Positions 16,148-25,350 of a stretch of DNA of 64,000 bases are shown here, one piece after another. Location of the stretch: the NCBI GenBank assembly GCA_938038385.1, contig CALHRD010000110.1:51141-115140 (forward strand), written 5' to 3'. The first letter of the stretch is position 1, and every line of letters begins with the position of its first letter. The notes under the pieces were generated by a model, which was not told the origin of the DNA, ran no database searches, and saw nothing but the letters and a program-made list of their open reading frames with translations. A program made the position numbers and the translations under genes. The DNA comes from an uncultured Burkholderiales bacterium (GTDB taxonomy: Bacteria; Pseudomonadota; Gammaproteobacteria; Burkholderiales; Thiobacillaceae).

Positions 16148-18889
16148 TCATGCCTTGTAGACCTTCACGGCGCTCTTCTTGTAGTCACTCTCTTTCGAGA
16201 TCGGACAGGCAGCGTCGATGCAGATCCGGTTCACGAGCACGCCTTCATCGAAGAACGGGGCGTAGGTGTAACCCCTGGGCATGGCGTTACGCCCGCCGGT
16301 CTCGACGCGGATCTGAACCTTACCGCGGCGTGATTCCACCCAGGCCAGATCGTTGCGCTTGAGGCCACGTGCCTTGGCATCGTCCGGATGCATCCACAGC
16401 ACGGCGGCGGGCACGGCACGGTGCAGCTCAGGCACTCGCCGCGTCATGGTGCCGGTGTGCCAGTGCTCCAGCACGCGGCCGGTGCAGAACCAGAGGTCGT
16501 AGTTGGCGTCAGGCTGCTCCACCGGGGCAGCGTAGGGCCGGAAGAAGATCTTGGCCTTGCCCGCCACGGACACCGGTTTGGGATCGGTGACCTTGTCGAG
16601 ATCACCCGTGGGGATGGCCTTGAACAGCTTGCCGTAGAACTCGAAGCCGGCGCCCTTCTTGACGTAGGGGTCGTACTGCTCGTTGAAGCGCCAGCCGGTC
16701 TCCTTGCCATCGACGACCGGCCACTTGAGACCGCGCACCTTGTCGCCGTGATAGACGTCGAAGTCGGCAAGGTCCTTGCCGTCGCCGCGGGTGAAGGGGA
16801 CATACTCCTGCCACAGCGCCTTCTCCGGGAACCAGCCGTCACCCAGCAGCGTGGCGACATGGTTGGGATGACCCTTGGCCACGGCGTCTGGCCAGCGCAC
16901 CTTGAGGTTGGCCGGAGTGGCAAACAGAACCTTGTACAGGCTGTCCTCGGGCGAGTAGCCCATCTTCACCGCTTCGTCCAGCACGCTGGGCAGCTTGCCG
17001 TCCTCGTAACCCTCCGCTTTCAGGCCGGGCACTTTCTGCTCGCCCCAGAAGTCCTTGATCTTGAAGCGCTTGGAGAATTCCATGGCTTGCCAGATATCGG
17101 CGCGCGCCTGTCCGGGCGGCATGACCTGCTGGCGCCAGTGCTGCGTGCGGCGCTCGGCGTTGCCGTAGCTGCCCCATTTCTCGAAGATCATGGCCGACGG
17201 CAGGATGACATCCGCCACCTTGGCCGAGACGCCGGGATAGGCCTCGGACACGACGACGAAGTTGTCCAACTCGCGCGCAGCCTTGAGCCAGTGGTTGATG
17301 TTGGGGTGAGACTGGAAGGGGTTGTTCACCGCGACCCAGAGCCACTTGACACTACCGTCCTCCAGGTCGCGCAGAATCTTGGCGTAGAACGAGCCGATCT
17401 GCGGGTTGAGGGTCTTGGGCGGCAGGTTCCACTGCTTTTCAGTGAAGGCCCGGTGCGCCGGGTTGGGGATCAAGCGGTCGGCCGGCAGGCGATGGCAGAA
17501 CACCCCCACCTCGCGCGCCGTGCCGCAAGCCGACGGCTGCCCGGTGAGGGAGAAGGCGCCGTTGCCGGGCTGGCTCTGCTTGCCCAGCAGCAGGTGGTTC
17601 ATGTAGCACTGTTCGTTGACCCAGGTACCGCGCACGCTCTGGTTGAAGCCCATGGTCCAGAACGACACCACCTTGCGCTGCGGGTCGATGTAGTGATCGG
17701 CCAACTGTTTGAGCTTGGCCTTGAACTGCTCCAGGGGCTCGTCCGGATCGCCCTTGGCCAGTTCGGCGACGAAATCGAGGGTGTAGGGCTCGACGGCCTT
17801 CTTGAAGTCCTCGAAGGTGATGAGCCAGTGCGCAGCCGGGTTGGCAGTGTTCTTCTGCTCCACGATCTCGCCCTCGGTACGGCGCTGGGCGATGGCCTCG
17901 TACTTGTCCAGCTTGACCCTGCGTTCCCTTTCCTGCACGTCCTTCTCCGCCGGGAAGGCGAATTTGTCGGTCGGACGCATGCCATAGCCGATGTCGTAGG
18001 GACCGGTGGCGAACACGCAGTGCTTGTTGACGAAGTCCCAGTTCACGGCATTGCGGGCGATGATCTCGCGCGCGATGTAGTTCTGGATGGCCAGATCGGT
18101 CTGCGGCTTGAAGATGATCTCCAGATCCGCGATGTCCGAGGACATGTTGCGGAAGGTGGTAAGGTTGATCACGCGCGCGGCCTTGTGTCCCAGCCGACGG
18201 TTGGTGACGCGCGACCACAGGATGGGGTGCATCTCCGCCATGTTGGCGCCCCACAGCACCATGGTGTCGGCATACTCGATGTCGTCGTAGTTGCCGGCCG
18301 GTTCGTCGGTGCCGAACACGCTGTAGAAGGCGGCCACCGCACTGGCCATGCAGTTGCGCGCATTGGGGTCGATGTTGTTGCTGCGCCAGCCGGCCTTGAA
18401 CAGCTTGTTGAAGGCATAGCCCTCCTGGATCGTCTTCTGCGCCGAGGCGAGCATGGCGATGCCGGTCGGCCCCTTCTCCGCATAGACTCGGCGGAACTGA
18501 CGCTCCATCTCGTCGAAGGCCTGCTCCCAGGTGACCGGCACGAACTGTCCCTTCTTGTCGAACTTGCCGTCCTTCATGCGCATGAGCGGCTGGGTGAGGC
18601 GGTCCTTGCCGCTCTGGATCTTGCCGTTGAAATAGCCCTTGACGCAGTTCAGCCCCCGGTTGACCGGCGCGTCCGGGTCGCCTTTGGTGGCCACGAGCTG
18701 ACCATCCTTGGTGGCCACCATGATGCCGCAGCCGGTGCCGCAGAAGCGGCAGACCGCTTTGTCCCACTGCCAGCCCGCCTCGGACGCCTTGACGGCGGCC
18801 GCTGCCTGCTTGGCCACCGGCATGCCGACGGTGGCGGCGGTGCTGGCGGCGATGCTGGTCTTCAGAAAATCTCGGCGTGACAGTCCCAT
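16148..18889 (-). CDS. napA: Periplasmic nitrate reductase catalytic subunit NapA
   Basis: A 913-residue molybdopterin enzyme that reduces nitrate to nitrite. A Tat signal with SRRDFLK starts the protein. The 4Fe-4S cysteines are at 47, 50, 54 and 82 (CRFCGTGC and NCVKGYF). The molybdenum ligand is Cys180 in [12 protein letters not shown]. Length is slightly above the usual 830-ish residues, with an insertion in the middle ([20 protein letters not shown] and following). It lies 21 bases downstream of napD, with a ribosome site in AGGAGGCTGTC before the ATG. Confidence 0.98.
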   Translation of the reverse strand: MGLSRRDFLKTSIAASTAATVGMPVAKQAAAAVKASEAGWQWDKAVCRFCGTGCGIMVATKDGQLVATKGDPDAPVNRGLNCVKGYFNGKIQSGKDRLTQPLMRMKDGKFDKKGQFVPVTWEQAFDEMERQFRRVYAEKGPTGIAMLASAQKTIQEGYAFNKLFKAGWRSNNIDPNARNCMASAVAAFYSVFGTDEPAGNYDDIEYADTMVLWGANMAEMHPILWSRVTNRRLGHKAARVINLTTFRNMSSDIADLEIIFKPQTDLAIQNYIAREIIARNAVNWDFVNKHCVFATGPYDIGYGMRPTDKFAFPAEKDVQERERRVKLDKYEAIAQRRTEGEIVEQKNTANPAAHWLITFEDFKKAVEPYTLDFVAELAKGDPDEPLEQFKAKLKQLADHYIDPQRKVVSFWTMGFNQSVRGTWVNEQCYMNHLLLGKQSQPGNGAFSLTGQPSACGTAREVGVFCHRLPADRLIPNPAHRAFTEKQWNLPPKTLNPQIGSFYAKILRDLEDGSVKWLWVAVNNPFQSHPNINHWLKAARELDNFVVVSEAYPGVSAKVADVILPSAMIFEKWGSYGNAERRTQHWRQQVMPPGQARADIWQAMEFSKRFKIKDFWGEQKVPGLKAEGYEDGKLPSVLDEAVKMGYSPEDSLYKVLFATPANLKVRWPDAVAKGHPNHVATLLGDGWFPEKALWQEYVPFTRGDGKDLADFDVYHGDKVRGLKWPVVDGKETGWRFNEQYDPYVKKGAGFEFYGKLFKAIPTGDLDKVTDPKPVSVAGKAKIFFRPYAAPVEQPDANYDLWFCTGRVLEHWHTGTMTRRVPELHRAVPAAVLWMHPDDAKARGLKRNDLAWVESRRGKVQIRVETGGRNAMPRGYTYAPFFDEGVLVNRICIDAACPISKESDYKKSAVKVYKA

Positions 18890-18910
18890 GACAGCCTCCT
18901 TCGCTTGGGT

Positions 18911-19228
18911 TCAATCGTTCAGATAGGCCGGAACAGCACAGGCTGGGCTGTCCTGTTCGACCAGTTCGGCGGGCAGGTCGTCGTAGACCTGCCGGTCATC
19001 GGCGAGGTAGTGGTAGACCATCTCGGCCGTCACCACGTGCGGCAAGGCCTTGATGCGCTTGAGCCCCTCGATCTCGGCGGGGATGTCTGCGGCCTCCTGT
19101 ACCACGACGATGCGTCCGGTGGCCTCGTCCACCTGGTGCACCTCGACGCCGGGCAGCGCATTCAGCTCCGCCACCACACTGGGCAGCCATTCGGGCTTGG
19201 CCGCCACGAAGATACCGGAAAGATTCAT
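18911..19228 (-). CDS. napD: NapD, chaperone for the NapA Tat signal
   Basis: A 105-residue ferredoxin-like fold protein starting MNLSGIFVAAKPEWLPSVVA, with PGVEVHQVDEATGRIVVVQE typical of NapD. It binds the NapA twin-arginine signal until the cofactor is inserted. The ATG at 19228 has GAGGTAACC directly upstream and matches family N-termini; the longer open frame from 19258 would run into the promoter. It is the first gene of napDAGHB and lies 57 bases from the FNR box. Confidence 0.93.
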   Translation of the reverse strand: MNLSGIFVAAKPEWLPSVVAELNALPGVEVHQVDEATGRIVVVQEAADIPAEIEGLKRIKALPHVVTAEMVYHYLADDRQVYDDLPAELVEQDSPACAVPAYLND

Positions 19229-19284
19229 GGTTACCTCGTCGATCAGCAACCATGTCATAGTGACAAATCGATCCGGAATCGACT

Positions 19285-19298
19285 TTGACCTGCATCAA
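19285..19298. promoter_or_regulatory. FNR/Dnr-type operator shared by nap operon and regulator gene
   Basis: TTGAC-CTGC-ATCAA matches the FNR-family consensus TTGAT-N4-ATCAA with one mismatch. Its centre at 19291.5 is 63 bases from the napD start and 59 from the regulator start. Candidate -10 boxes lie at a suitable distance on both sides: TATGAC (minus strand, 19259-19254) and TACATT (plus strand, 19318-19323), each placing the box near -40 as for class II activation. The divergently encoded regulator carries the E-T-x-S-R recognition helix expected to read this half-site. Confidence 0.75.
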
Positions 19299-19350
19299 TG
19301 AAATCGCGTTTTGGTGGTACATTCTTACTCCCCGCAAGGAGTCAGGCCAG

Positions 19351-20037
19351 ATGATCCAGGAGACTCGCCATTCCATCGAGGAAATCCTCTCCCGACAACC
19401 CATGTTCCGGGGCCTTGACGAGGCGGAGCTGCGCGCGCTGGCAGCGCAGACGCGTGAATACCGCGTACACAAGCACGAGATCCTGTTCAACAAGGGGGAT
19501 ACGCCGCACGGCATCCATGTGGTGGTGATGGGGCAGATCAAGCTCTTCCTGCCCTCGACCCAGGGTTGGGAGAAGGTCGTGCATATGGAGGGGCCGGGCT
19601 GCACCTTCGGCGAGGCGGTGGTGTTCCTGGACAAACCCTATCCGGTGAGCGCCCAGGCCATGCAGGAGAGCATCCTCCTGCTCATCGGCAAGGAGGCCCT
19701 GGCCCGTGCCATCGAGCACAGCCCGCTGCTGTGCCGCAAGATGCTGGCCAGCCTGTGCGTGCGCCTGCATGAACTGCTGACCGACATCGAGGCCTGCACC
19801 TCGCGCACCAGCCTGCAGCGGGTGACCTTCTTCCTCTCGCAGCAGGCGCCGGCGGGCAGCCGTCGCTACGAGGTGGCCCTGGGCACCAGCAAGCAGACCC
19901 TCGCCGCCCAGCTCAATCTCGCGCCCGAGACCCTGTCGCGCGTGCTGACTCAACTGGCCCAGGCGGGGCTGATCGAGGTGCACGGCCGCAGCATCACCGT
20001 GCTCGACCTGGAGCGTCTGCGCTGCTTCAGCGCCTGA
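19351..20037 (+). CDS. Crp/FNR-family transcription regulator (Dnr/NnrR-like)
   Basis: A 228-residue regulator with a cyclic-nucleotide-type sensor domain (about 15-130), a long dimer helix and a winged helix-turn-helix (LGTSKQTLAAQLNLAPETLSR). The recognition helix carries E-T-x-S-R as in FNR and Dnr. The N-terminal cysteine cluster that binds the FNR 4Fe-4S centre is absent, so it is more likely a Dnr/NnrR-type sensor of nitrogen oxides than an oxygen-sensing FNR. The ATG at 19351 follows AAGGAG. It is divergent from nap and probably controls both itself and nap. Confidence 0.88.
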   Translation: MIQETRHSIEEILSRQPMFRGLDEAELRALAAQTREYRVHKHEILFNKGDTPHGIHVVVMGQIKLFLPSTQGWEKVVHMEGPGCTFGEAVVFLDKPYPVSAQAMQESILLLIGKEALARAIEHSPLLCRKMLASLCVRLHELLTDIEACTSRTSLQRVTFFLSQQAPAGSRRYEVALGTSKQTLAAQLNLAPETLSRVLTQLAQAGLIEVHGRSITVLDLERLRCFSA

Positions 20038-20038
20038 T

Positions 20039-21514
20039 TCAGCGCCAATACGGCCGCTGCTGGCGGAATTCGCGCCAGTGTCGCCCCAGTTCGGCCAGGC
20101 GCAGGTCCTGTTCCCGCGCCAGGAAGCCGGCCACCAGACCCGCCCCTTCCCAGACCGCATGACCGCCGCTCTGCTTGGCTTCCTGTAGCAGGTGTGCGGT
20201 CACCGCCACGTCGTTGAGGATCCCCAGCACGTCCTGCAAGCCAGCCAGGCTGGCGATGAAACGTCTGGCCGCCTTGGGATGCAGGCAGGCAAAGAATTCG
20301 GCGGCGTAGCGCAGCTTCTTGCCGGCAATACGCAGGGCGTGGCGCTCGGCCGGGTCCAGTTCGTCCAGGCGGCTGCCCAGGCGGCGGATCTGACGGTAGC
20401 GGCGGTCGAGGGCAGTCCTGGCCCATTCCCGCGTGGTGATCGGCGAGGCAGTGTCCGTGGCCAGGTCCCGTTCCATGGCCAGCCAGAGGCGGGCCAGACG
20501 GGGGCTGGCCAGCGCCGTCCTGGCCCGCGCGTCGGCTTGCCGGCGCAGGCGCTGCGCCGCTTTTCCGAGGATATCCAGCACGCCGGGCTGTTCCAGACAT
20601 TGGCGCACCCCTGGCAAGGTTTCGGTGACGAAGACGTCCCAGTCCCGTGCCGTGGAGAGTTCCCCCATGAGCCATCTCAGTTCGCCCACCCAGGCAGGCG
20701 TCTGTCGCTGCATGAAGCGCACGAGCCCGGTGACGGCGCGCAGCCGCCGCATGGCCACCCGCATCTGGTGTACGTATTCCGGATCGGGCTCTTCCGCCTG
20801 CAGGAAGCCGGGCAGGTTGGCCTCGAACTGCGCCATGCAGGCGCGGACGATGGCGGTGTAGGCGACACTCGCCGGCACGTCCGCGCGCAGTTCGGGCATC
20901 GCCGCCTTCGCCGGCGCCAGCGACAGCGCGCCGGCGAGCTGGTAACCACGCTGCGCCTTGCTGCGCGGTTCCAGATGGCAGGGCAAGTCCTCCAGCAGGC
21001 GATCGGCCAGGGCGAAGAGCGCGTCGAGCTCGCCCGACTTGAGCTCCAGTTCCAGCTCCGAGAGCGGCCATGCCTGCCCGCCAGCGCGAATCTCGCCCCG
21101 GTCCAGGGCCACCTCGATCAGGCTGCCCCCCTGCTCGACCTGCCAGGTGGCGCGGCGGAACTCGGTCTCGAAGGCGGGGGCCAGGCCGACCCCGACGGAG
21201 GCTGGGATCAACCGGCGCGCCTCGGCAGGCAGGACATCCAGGTCTGGCCGGTTGCCGGTGACCCGGACCTCCCATTCCGGACGCTGGGCCAGCACGCCAC
21301 CGCTGTCCGCCCTCGCCTTCACGGTCTGCACCCAGTGGAAGCCGACTCGGCGCAACCTGAGGGCGATGCCGGCGCGTAGCAGATCGAATGCAGGGGTATC
21401 GAAGTAAAGGCTATGCAGTCGGGCCGAGGCTGGCTTCAGCCCCGCGAGGGCAGGGTGGCGTTTGAAGCGGTTCGCCGATCGGGCCTCCAGGGCGAGTTTG
21501 ATCTCGATTTCCAC
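20039..21514 (-). CDS. CYTH-CHAD domain protein
   Basis: A 491-residue two-domain protein. The N-terminal CYTH (triphosphate tunnel) domain begins with the ExExK motif MEIEIKLAL and continues with LYFDTPAFDLLRAGIALRLR and EVALDRGEI. From about residue 205 a CHAD domain follows, a histidine- and arginine-rich helical bundle (YVHQMRVAMRRLRAVTGL, HALRIAGKKLRYAAEFF). CYTH enzymes hydrolyse triphosphate or polyphosphate and CHAD binds polyphosphate. It stops one base from the regulator stop and is divergent from ppk1, 71 bases away. Confidence 0.93.
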   Translation of the reverse strand: MEIEIKLALEARSANRFKRHPALAGLKPASARLHSLYFDTPAFDLLRAGIALRLRRVGFHWVQTVKARADSGGVLAQRPEWEVRVTGNRPDLDVLPAEARRLIPASVGVGLAPAFETEFRRATWQVEQGGSLIEVALDRGEIRAGGQAWPLSELELELKSGELDALFALADRLLEDLPCHLEPRSKAQRGYQLAGALSLAPAKAAMPELRADVPASVAYTAIVRACMAQFEANLPGFLQAEEPDPEYVHQMRVAMRRLRAVTGLVRFMQRQTPAWVGELRWLMGELSTARDWDVFVTETLPGVRQCLEQPGVLDILGKAAQRLRRQADARARTALASPRLARLWLAMERDLATDTASPITTREWARTALDRRYRQIRRLGSRLDELDPAERHALRIAGKKLRYAAEFFACLHPKAARRFIASLAGLQDVLGILNDVAVTAHLLQEAKQSGGHAVWEGAGLVAGFLAREQDLRLAELGRHWREFRQQRPYWR

Positions 21515-21585
21515 AGCGGCGGGCTAGAAGACGTTAAACGTACAGGTTAGCATCTCGACTGCCCAATAGCCGACTAAGTGCCCGC

Positions 21586-23658
21586 ATGAGTCACCTGCCT
21601 CCCAGCGAACACCTGATCAACCGCGAACTCGGCATCCTGGAATTCAACCGCCGCGTCCTGGCCCAGGCGGAAGACTCCGCCACGCCTCTTCTGGAGCGAT
21701 TGCGTTTCCTGTGCATCACCTCCAGCAACATGGACGAGTTCTTCGAGATCCGGGTGGCGGGCCTCAGGGAACAGATGCGGGTGAACCCCCATCACCTGAG
21801 CCCCGACGGTCTCACGCCCAGGGCCGCCTTGCGCGAGGTATCCAAGCGTGCCCATGCGATCGTTGCGCGTCAGTACGAGGTGCTCAACGACGAAGTGCTG
21901 CCGGAACTGGCCGCGCACGGCATCCGCTTCTACAAGCGCTCGCAATGGACGCCGGAACAGGCCGAGTGGGTGCGCGAATACTTCTACAACGAGATCATGC
22001 CGGTCCTGACCCCCATCGGCCTGGACCCCGCCCACCCCTTCCCGAACGTGCTCAACAAGAGCCTGAACTTCGCCGTCGAGCTCTCCGGCAAGGACGCCTT
22101 CGGGCGCAGCTCAGGCAAGGCGGTGGTGCAGGCGCCGCGTGCGCTGCCGCGGGTGATCCAGCTCCCGGCCGAGGTGGCCGGCTGCGAGTACGGTTTCGTC
22201 TTCCTCTCCTCCATCCTGCACGCGCATGTGGGGGCGCTGTTCGCCGGCATGCAGGTCCTGGGCTGCCATCAGTTCCGCGTCACGCGCAACTCCGACCTGT
22301 TCGTCGACGAGGAGGAGAACAAGAACCTGCGCGAGCAGCTGCAGGGCGAACTGCCTCACCGGCACTTCGGCGACGCGGTGCGCCTGGAGGTCTCCGACAT
22401 GTGCCCGCCGGAGACCTACGACTTCCTGCTGCGCCAGTTCAACCTGGGGGCGGAGGACCTCTACCAGGTGCGCGGCCCGGTCAACCTCGTGCGCCTGATG
22501 AACGTGCCGGATAAGGTCGACCGGCCCGACCTCAAGTACCCCCCCTTCAGCCCCGGCCTGCCGGCCCAGCTCTGCAACAGCAAGGATGATGACATGTTCA
22601 CCGCCATCCGCGCCGGCGACATCCTGCTGCACCACCCCTTCCAGTCCTTCCAGCCGGTGATCGATTTCATCCGCCAGGCGGCGGAGGACCCCAATGTCCT
22701 GGCCATCAAGCAGACCGTCTACCGCACCGGCACCGACTCCGAGCTGATGCGCCACCTGATCGCTGCCGCCCAGCGCGGCAAGGAGGTGACTGCGGTGGTC
22801 GAGCTGCTGGCCCGCTTCGACGAGGAGGCCAACATCAACTGGGCGGTGGAACTGGAGAAGGCCGGCGCGCACGTGGTCTATGGCGTGGTCGGCTACAAGA
22901 CGCATGCCAAGCTGGCCATGGTGGTGCGGCGCGAGGGCGGCCGGCTCAAACGCTATGCCCACCTCGGCACCGGCAACTACCATGCGCGCACCGCGCGGCT
23001 GTACACCGACTTCGGGCTGCTGACCTGCCACGACGACCTCTGTCAGGACGTGAACGACGTCTTCATGCAGCTCACCGGCCTGGGCGACGCCGGCGAACAC
23101 TCGCACCTGCTGCAGTCTCCCTTCACCATGCACAGCACCATGATGGCCGCCATCCGCAACGAGACCGAGCGCGCGCGCAAGGGCGAGAAGGCGGTGATCG
23201 CGGCGAAGATGAACGCCCTGCTCGAACCCAGGATCATCGCCGCCCTGTATGAAGCCAGCCAGGCCGGCGTGCAGATCGACCTCATCGTGCGCGCCGTCTG
23301 CGCACTGCGTCCCGGCCTGCCGGGCGTGTCGGAGCACATCCGCGTGCGCTCCATCCTCGGCCGCTTCCTCGAGCACCACCGCATCTTCTATTTCTGGAAC
23401 GGCGGCCGCGAGGACGTGTATCTGGCCAGCGCCGACTGGATGGACCGCAATTTCTTCCGCCGCATCGAGACCGGCTTCCCCATCCTCGACGCCAAACTCA
23501 AGAAACGGGTCATCAACGAGGGGCTGAAGCCTTACCTCAAAGACAACACTAAAGCCTGGGAGATGCAGCCCGACGGCAGCTATCGTCGCCGCGCCCGTCG
23601 GGGCAAGCCGTTCGAGGCGCAAGCCTTCCTGCTCAACCTGCTGGCGGCAAAGGCCTGA
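21586..23658 (+). CDS. ppk1: Polyphosphate kinase 1
   Basis: A 690-residue PPK1 of standard length that transfers the ATP gamma-phosphate to polyphosphate. N-terminal domain: INRELGILEFNRRVLAQAED. Catalytic region: VVGYKTHAKLAMVVRREGG with the phosphorylated His, then HLGTGNYHARTARLYTDFGL; the second catalytic His is in EHHRIFYFWNGG. It is convergent with ppx, with the two stop codons directly adjacent, and divergent from the CYTH-CHAD gene. Confidence 0.98.
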   Translation: MSHLPPSEHLINRELGILEFNRRVLAQAEDSATPLLERLRFLCITSSNMDEFFEIRVAGLREQMRVNPHHLSPDGLTPRAALREVSKRAHAIVARQYEVLNDEVLPELAAHGIRFYKRSQWTPEQAEWVREYFYNEIMPVLTPIGLDPAHPFPNVLNKSLNFAVELSGKDAFGRSSGKAVVQAPRALPRVIQLPAEVAGCEYGFVFLSSILHAHVGALFAGMQVLGCHQFRVTRNSDLFVDEEENKNLREQLQGELPHRHFGDAVRLEVSDMCPPETYDFLLRQFNLGAEDLYQVRGPVNLVRLMNVPDKVDRPDLKYPPFSPGLPAQLCNSKDDDMFTAIRAGDILLHHPFQSFQPVIDFIRQAAEDPNVLAIKQTVYRTGTDSELMRHLIAAAQRGKEVTAVVELLARFDEEANINWAVELEKAGAHVVYGVVGYKTHAKLAMVVRREGGRLKRYAHLGTGNYHARTARLYTDFGLLTCHDDLCQDVNDVFMQLTGLGDAGEHSHLLQSPFTMHSTMMAAIRNETERARKGEKAVIAAKMNALLEPRIIAALYEASQAGVQIDLIVRAVCALRPGLPGVSEHIRVRSILGRFLEHHRIFYFWNGGREDVYLASADWMDRNFFRRIETGFPILDAKLKKRVINEGLKPYLKDNTKAWEMQPDGSYRRRARRGKPFEAQAFLLNLLAAKA

Positions 23659-25137
23659 TCAGGTCGGCTGCAAGCCGGTCAGGCGCAACCACGCCGAGAC
23701 GCCTGCCCACTCGCGCAACTCGGCTTCCAGCGCGGCCTGGGTCAGGGGGTTGGCCTTGAGCCAAGCTGCAGGCAGGCTCAGGTAGCAGCGCCCGCCGCCG
23801 CACTGCAGGGTCAGTGGTTCGGGCCGGCTATCGGTCCGGCTGAGATGGAAGATGTTGGCCAGGCGCAGGCAGAGGATCAACGGCCAAAGCGGGTCGTCGG
23901 CAGCCAGGGCGACCTTGCCGAGACCGCCCCTGCTGGCGCGCACCAGGCTGGCGAGGCTGGCCTGATCCTGGCGCGAGAAACCCGGCATGTCGGCGTTTTC
24001 CAGGATGTAGGCACCGTGCTTATGGAAGCCGGAATGCGCGATGGAAATGCCGATTTCGTGCAACCTCGCCGCCCAGGACAAAAGGTGGAGCGCCTCATCG
24101 TTCAGGCCCGGCAGGTTGCGCGCGAGTTCCACGGCCAGGCGCTCGACCCGCCGCGCCTGCCGGCCGTCGACGTGGTAGCGGCGCATGAACTGGGTCACCG
24201 TCAGGTCGCGCATGTCGCGGTCGTGGACGCGGCCGAGCAGGTCCCACAGGATGCCTTCGCGCATGGCGCCCTGGGCGACGGTCATGGTCTCGATGCCGAG
24301 TTCCTGGAACAGGGCGAGCATGATGCTGAAGCCACCGACGATGACCGGTCTGCGCTCCGCTTTCAGCCCCGGCAGTTCCAGCCCCTGTATGCTGCCGGCC
24401 TTGAGCAGCCGGTCACGCAGCCACAGGAGACCATCCAGGGTGATGCTGCCGTCGCTGCGGCCATTTTGGCGCAGGATCTCACCCAGGGCCCGCGCCGTGC
24501 CGGAGGAGCCCACCGCCTCGGCCCACCTCCCGCGGCGGAAGGCGTAGGCGGCGGCCTGGATCTCTATGCGCGCATCGGTCTCGGCCGCCCTGAGGCTCGC
24601 CTTGTCGATCTGCCCGTCGTTGAAATAGCGCTGGGTGTAGACCACGCACCCCATGCGCAGACTCTCGCGCTCCTGGGGTTCGTAGCCGACGCCGAGGATG
24701 CACTCGGTGGAACCGCCGCCGATGTCCACCACCAGCCGCCGCTCCTGATTGAGGGGCAGCGAGTGCGCCACGCCGAGGTAGATCAGCCGCGCCTCCTCGC
24801 GCCCGGACACCACCTCGATCTCGAAACCCAGGGCGGCACGCGCCTTGTCCATGAATTCCGGCGCATTCTTCGCCACCCTGAGCGCGCTGGTCCCCACGGC
24901 GCGCACGGCGCCCGGGGGCATGCCCTTCAGCCGCTCGCCAAAACGGGACAGGCAGTCGAGGGCGCGACGCTGGGAAGCGGCATCCAGGTGCTTGGTGGCA
25001 GTCAGCCCGCCGGCCAGACGTACCGCCTCCTTGTGCGCATCGAGATAGAACAGCTGCTCGCCCTCGACGCGTCCGACCTGCAGATGGAAGGAGTTTGAAC
25101 CGAGGTCGACGGCGGCGAGGGTGGGGTATTCCTGCAT
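23659..25137 (-). CDS. ppx: Exopolyphosphatase / guanosine pentaphosphatase family (Ppx/GppA)
   Basis: A 492-residue ASKHA-fold phosphatase. The phosphate-binding loops are visible (AAVDLGSNSFHLQVGRVEGE and VVDIGGGSTECILG), and the C-terminal HD-like helical domain follows (DEALHLLSWAARLHEIGISI). It removes terminal phosphate from polyphosphate or pppGpp. I chose the ATG at 25137; a TTG six codons upstream is possible. Its position tail to tail with ppk1 supports exopolyphosphatase as the main role. Confidence 0.95.
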   Translation of the reverse strand: MQEYPTLAAVDLGSNSFHLQVGRVEGEQLFYLDAHKEAVRLAGGLTATKHLDAASQRRALDCLSRFGERLKGMPPGAVRAVGTSALRVAKNAPEFMDKARAALGFEIEVVSGREEARLIYLGVAHSLPLNQERRLVVDIGGGSTECILGVGYEPQERESLRMGCVVYTQRYFNDGQIDKASLRAAETDARIEIQAAAYAFRRGRWAEAVGSSGTARALGEILRQNGRSDGSITLDGLLWLRDRLLKAGSIQGLELPGLKAERRPVIVGGFSIMLALFQELGIETMTVAQGAMREGILWDLLGRVHDRDMRDLTVTQFMRRYHVDGRQARRVERLAVELARNLPGLNDEALHLLSWAARLHEIGISIAHSGFHKHGAYILENADMPGFSRQDQASLASLVRASRGGLGKVALAADDPLWPLILCLRLANIFHLSRTDSRPEPLTLQCGGGRCYLSLPAAWLKANPLTQAALEAELREWAGVSAWLRLTGLQPT

Positions 25138-25216
25138 GGGCACGATGGGGGTCAAGAACCTCTGATGGTCCGGGCTCCATGTTACAGATGAATGACACAG
25201 CCAGGCTTGTCAACCA

Positions 25217-25333
25217 CCTGAATCCGTGTCGATCACGACCAACCCGGTGTAAGTCGGACTCCAGTGCGACGGGTTGGGTGTCGGGCTGAAGCCCAACCTA
25301 CAAGGCGACCGGCAGCATCGACACGGATTCAGG
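25217..25333. repeat. 117-bp nested inverted-repeat element
   Basis: Perfect 17-bp inverted arms (CCTGAATCCGTGTCGAT at 25217-25233 and its complement at 25317-25333) enclose further dyads: CCAACCCG near 25240 with CGGGTTGG near 25270, and GTCGGACTCCAGTGCGAC between them. The segment also contains a REP-like hairpin at 25279-25302. It lies in the 195-base gap between the ppx start and the stop of the AsmA-like gene. It looks like a small non-coding repeat of the BIME or MITE kind; no target duplication is obvious. Confidence 0.75.
25279..25302 (-). repeat. REP-like GTAG hairpin, copy 1
   Basis: On the minus strand the 24 nt start TGTAGGT, then form a hairpin with loop TTCA and end GACA. GTAG followed by an imperfect palindrome is the hallmark of REP sequences moved by RAYT transposases. 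A second copy lies at 60058-60081. Outer stem pairs are the same while inner pairs are swapped. Confidence 0.7.
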
Positions 25334-25350
25334 AACTACATACGCAGGTC

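Noticed and set aside
16388..18880. Long plus-strand open frame (830 codons)
   Set aside because: It mirrors napA exactly and shows no domain pattern.
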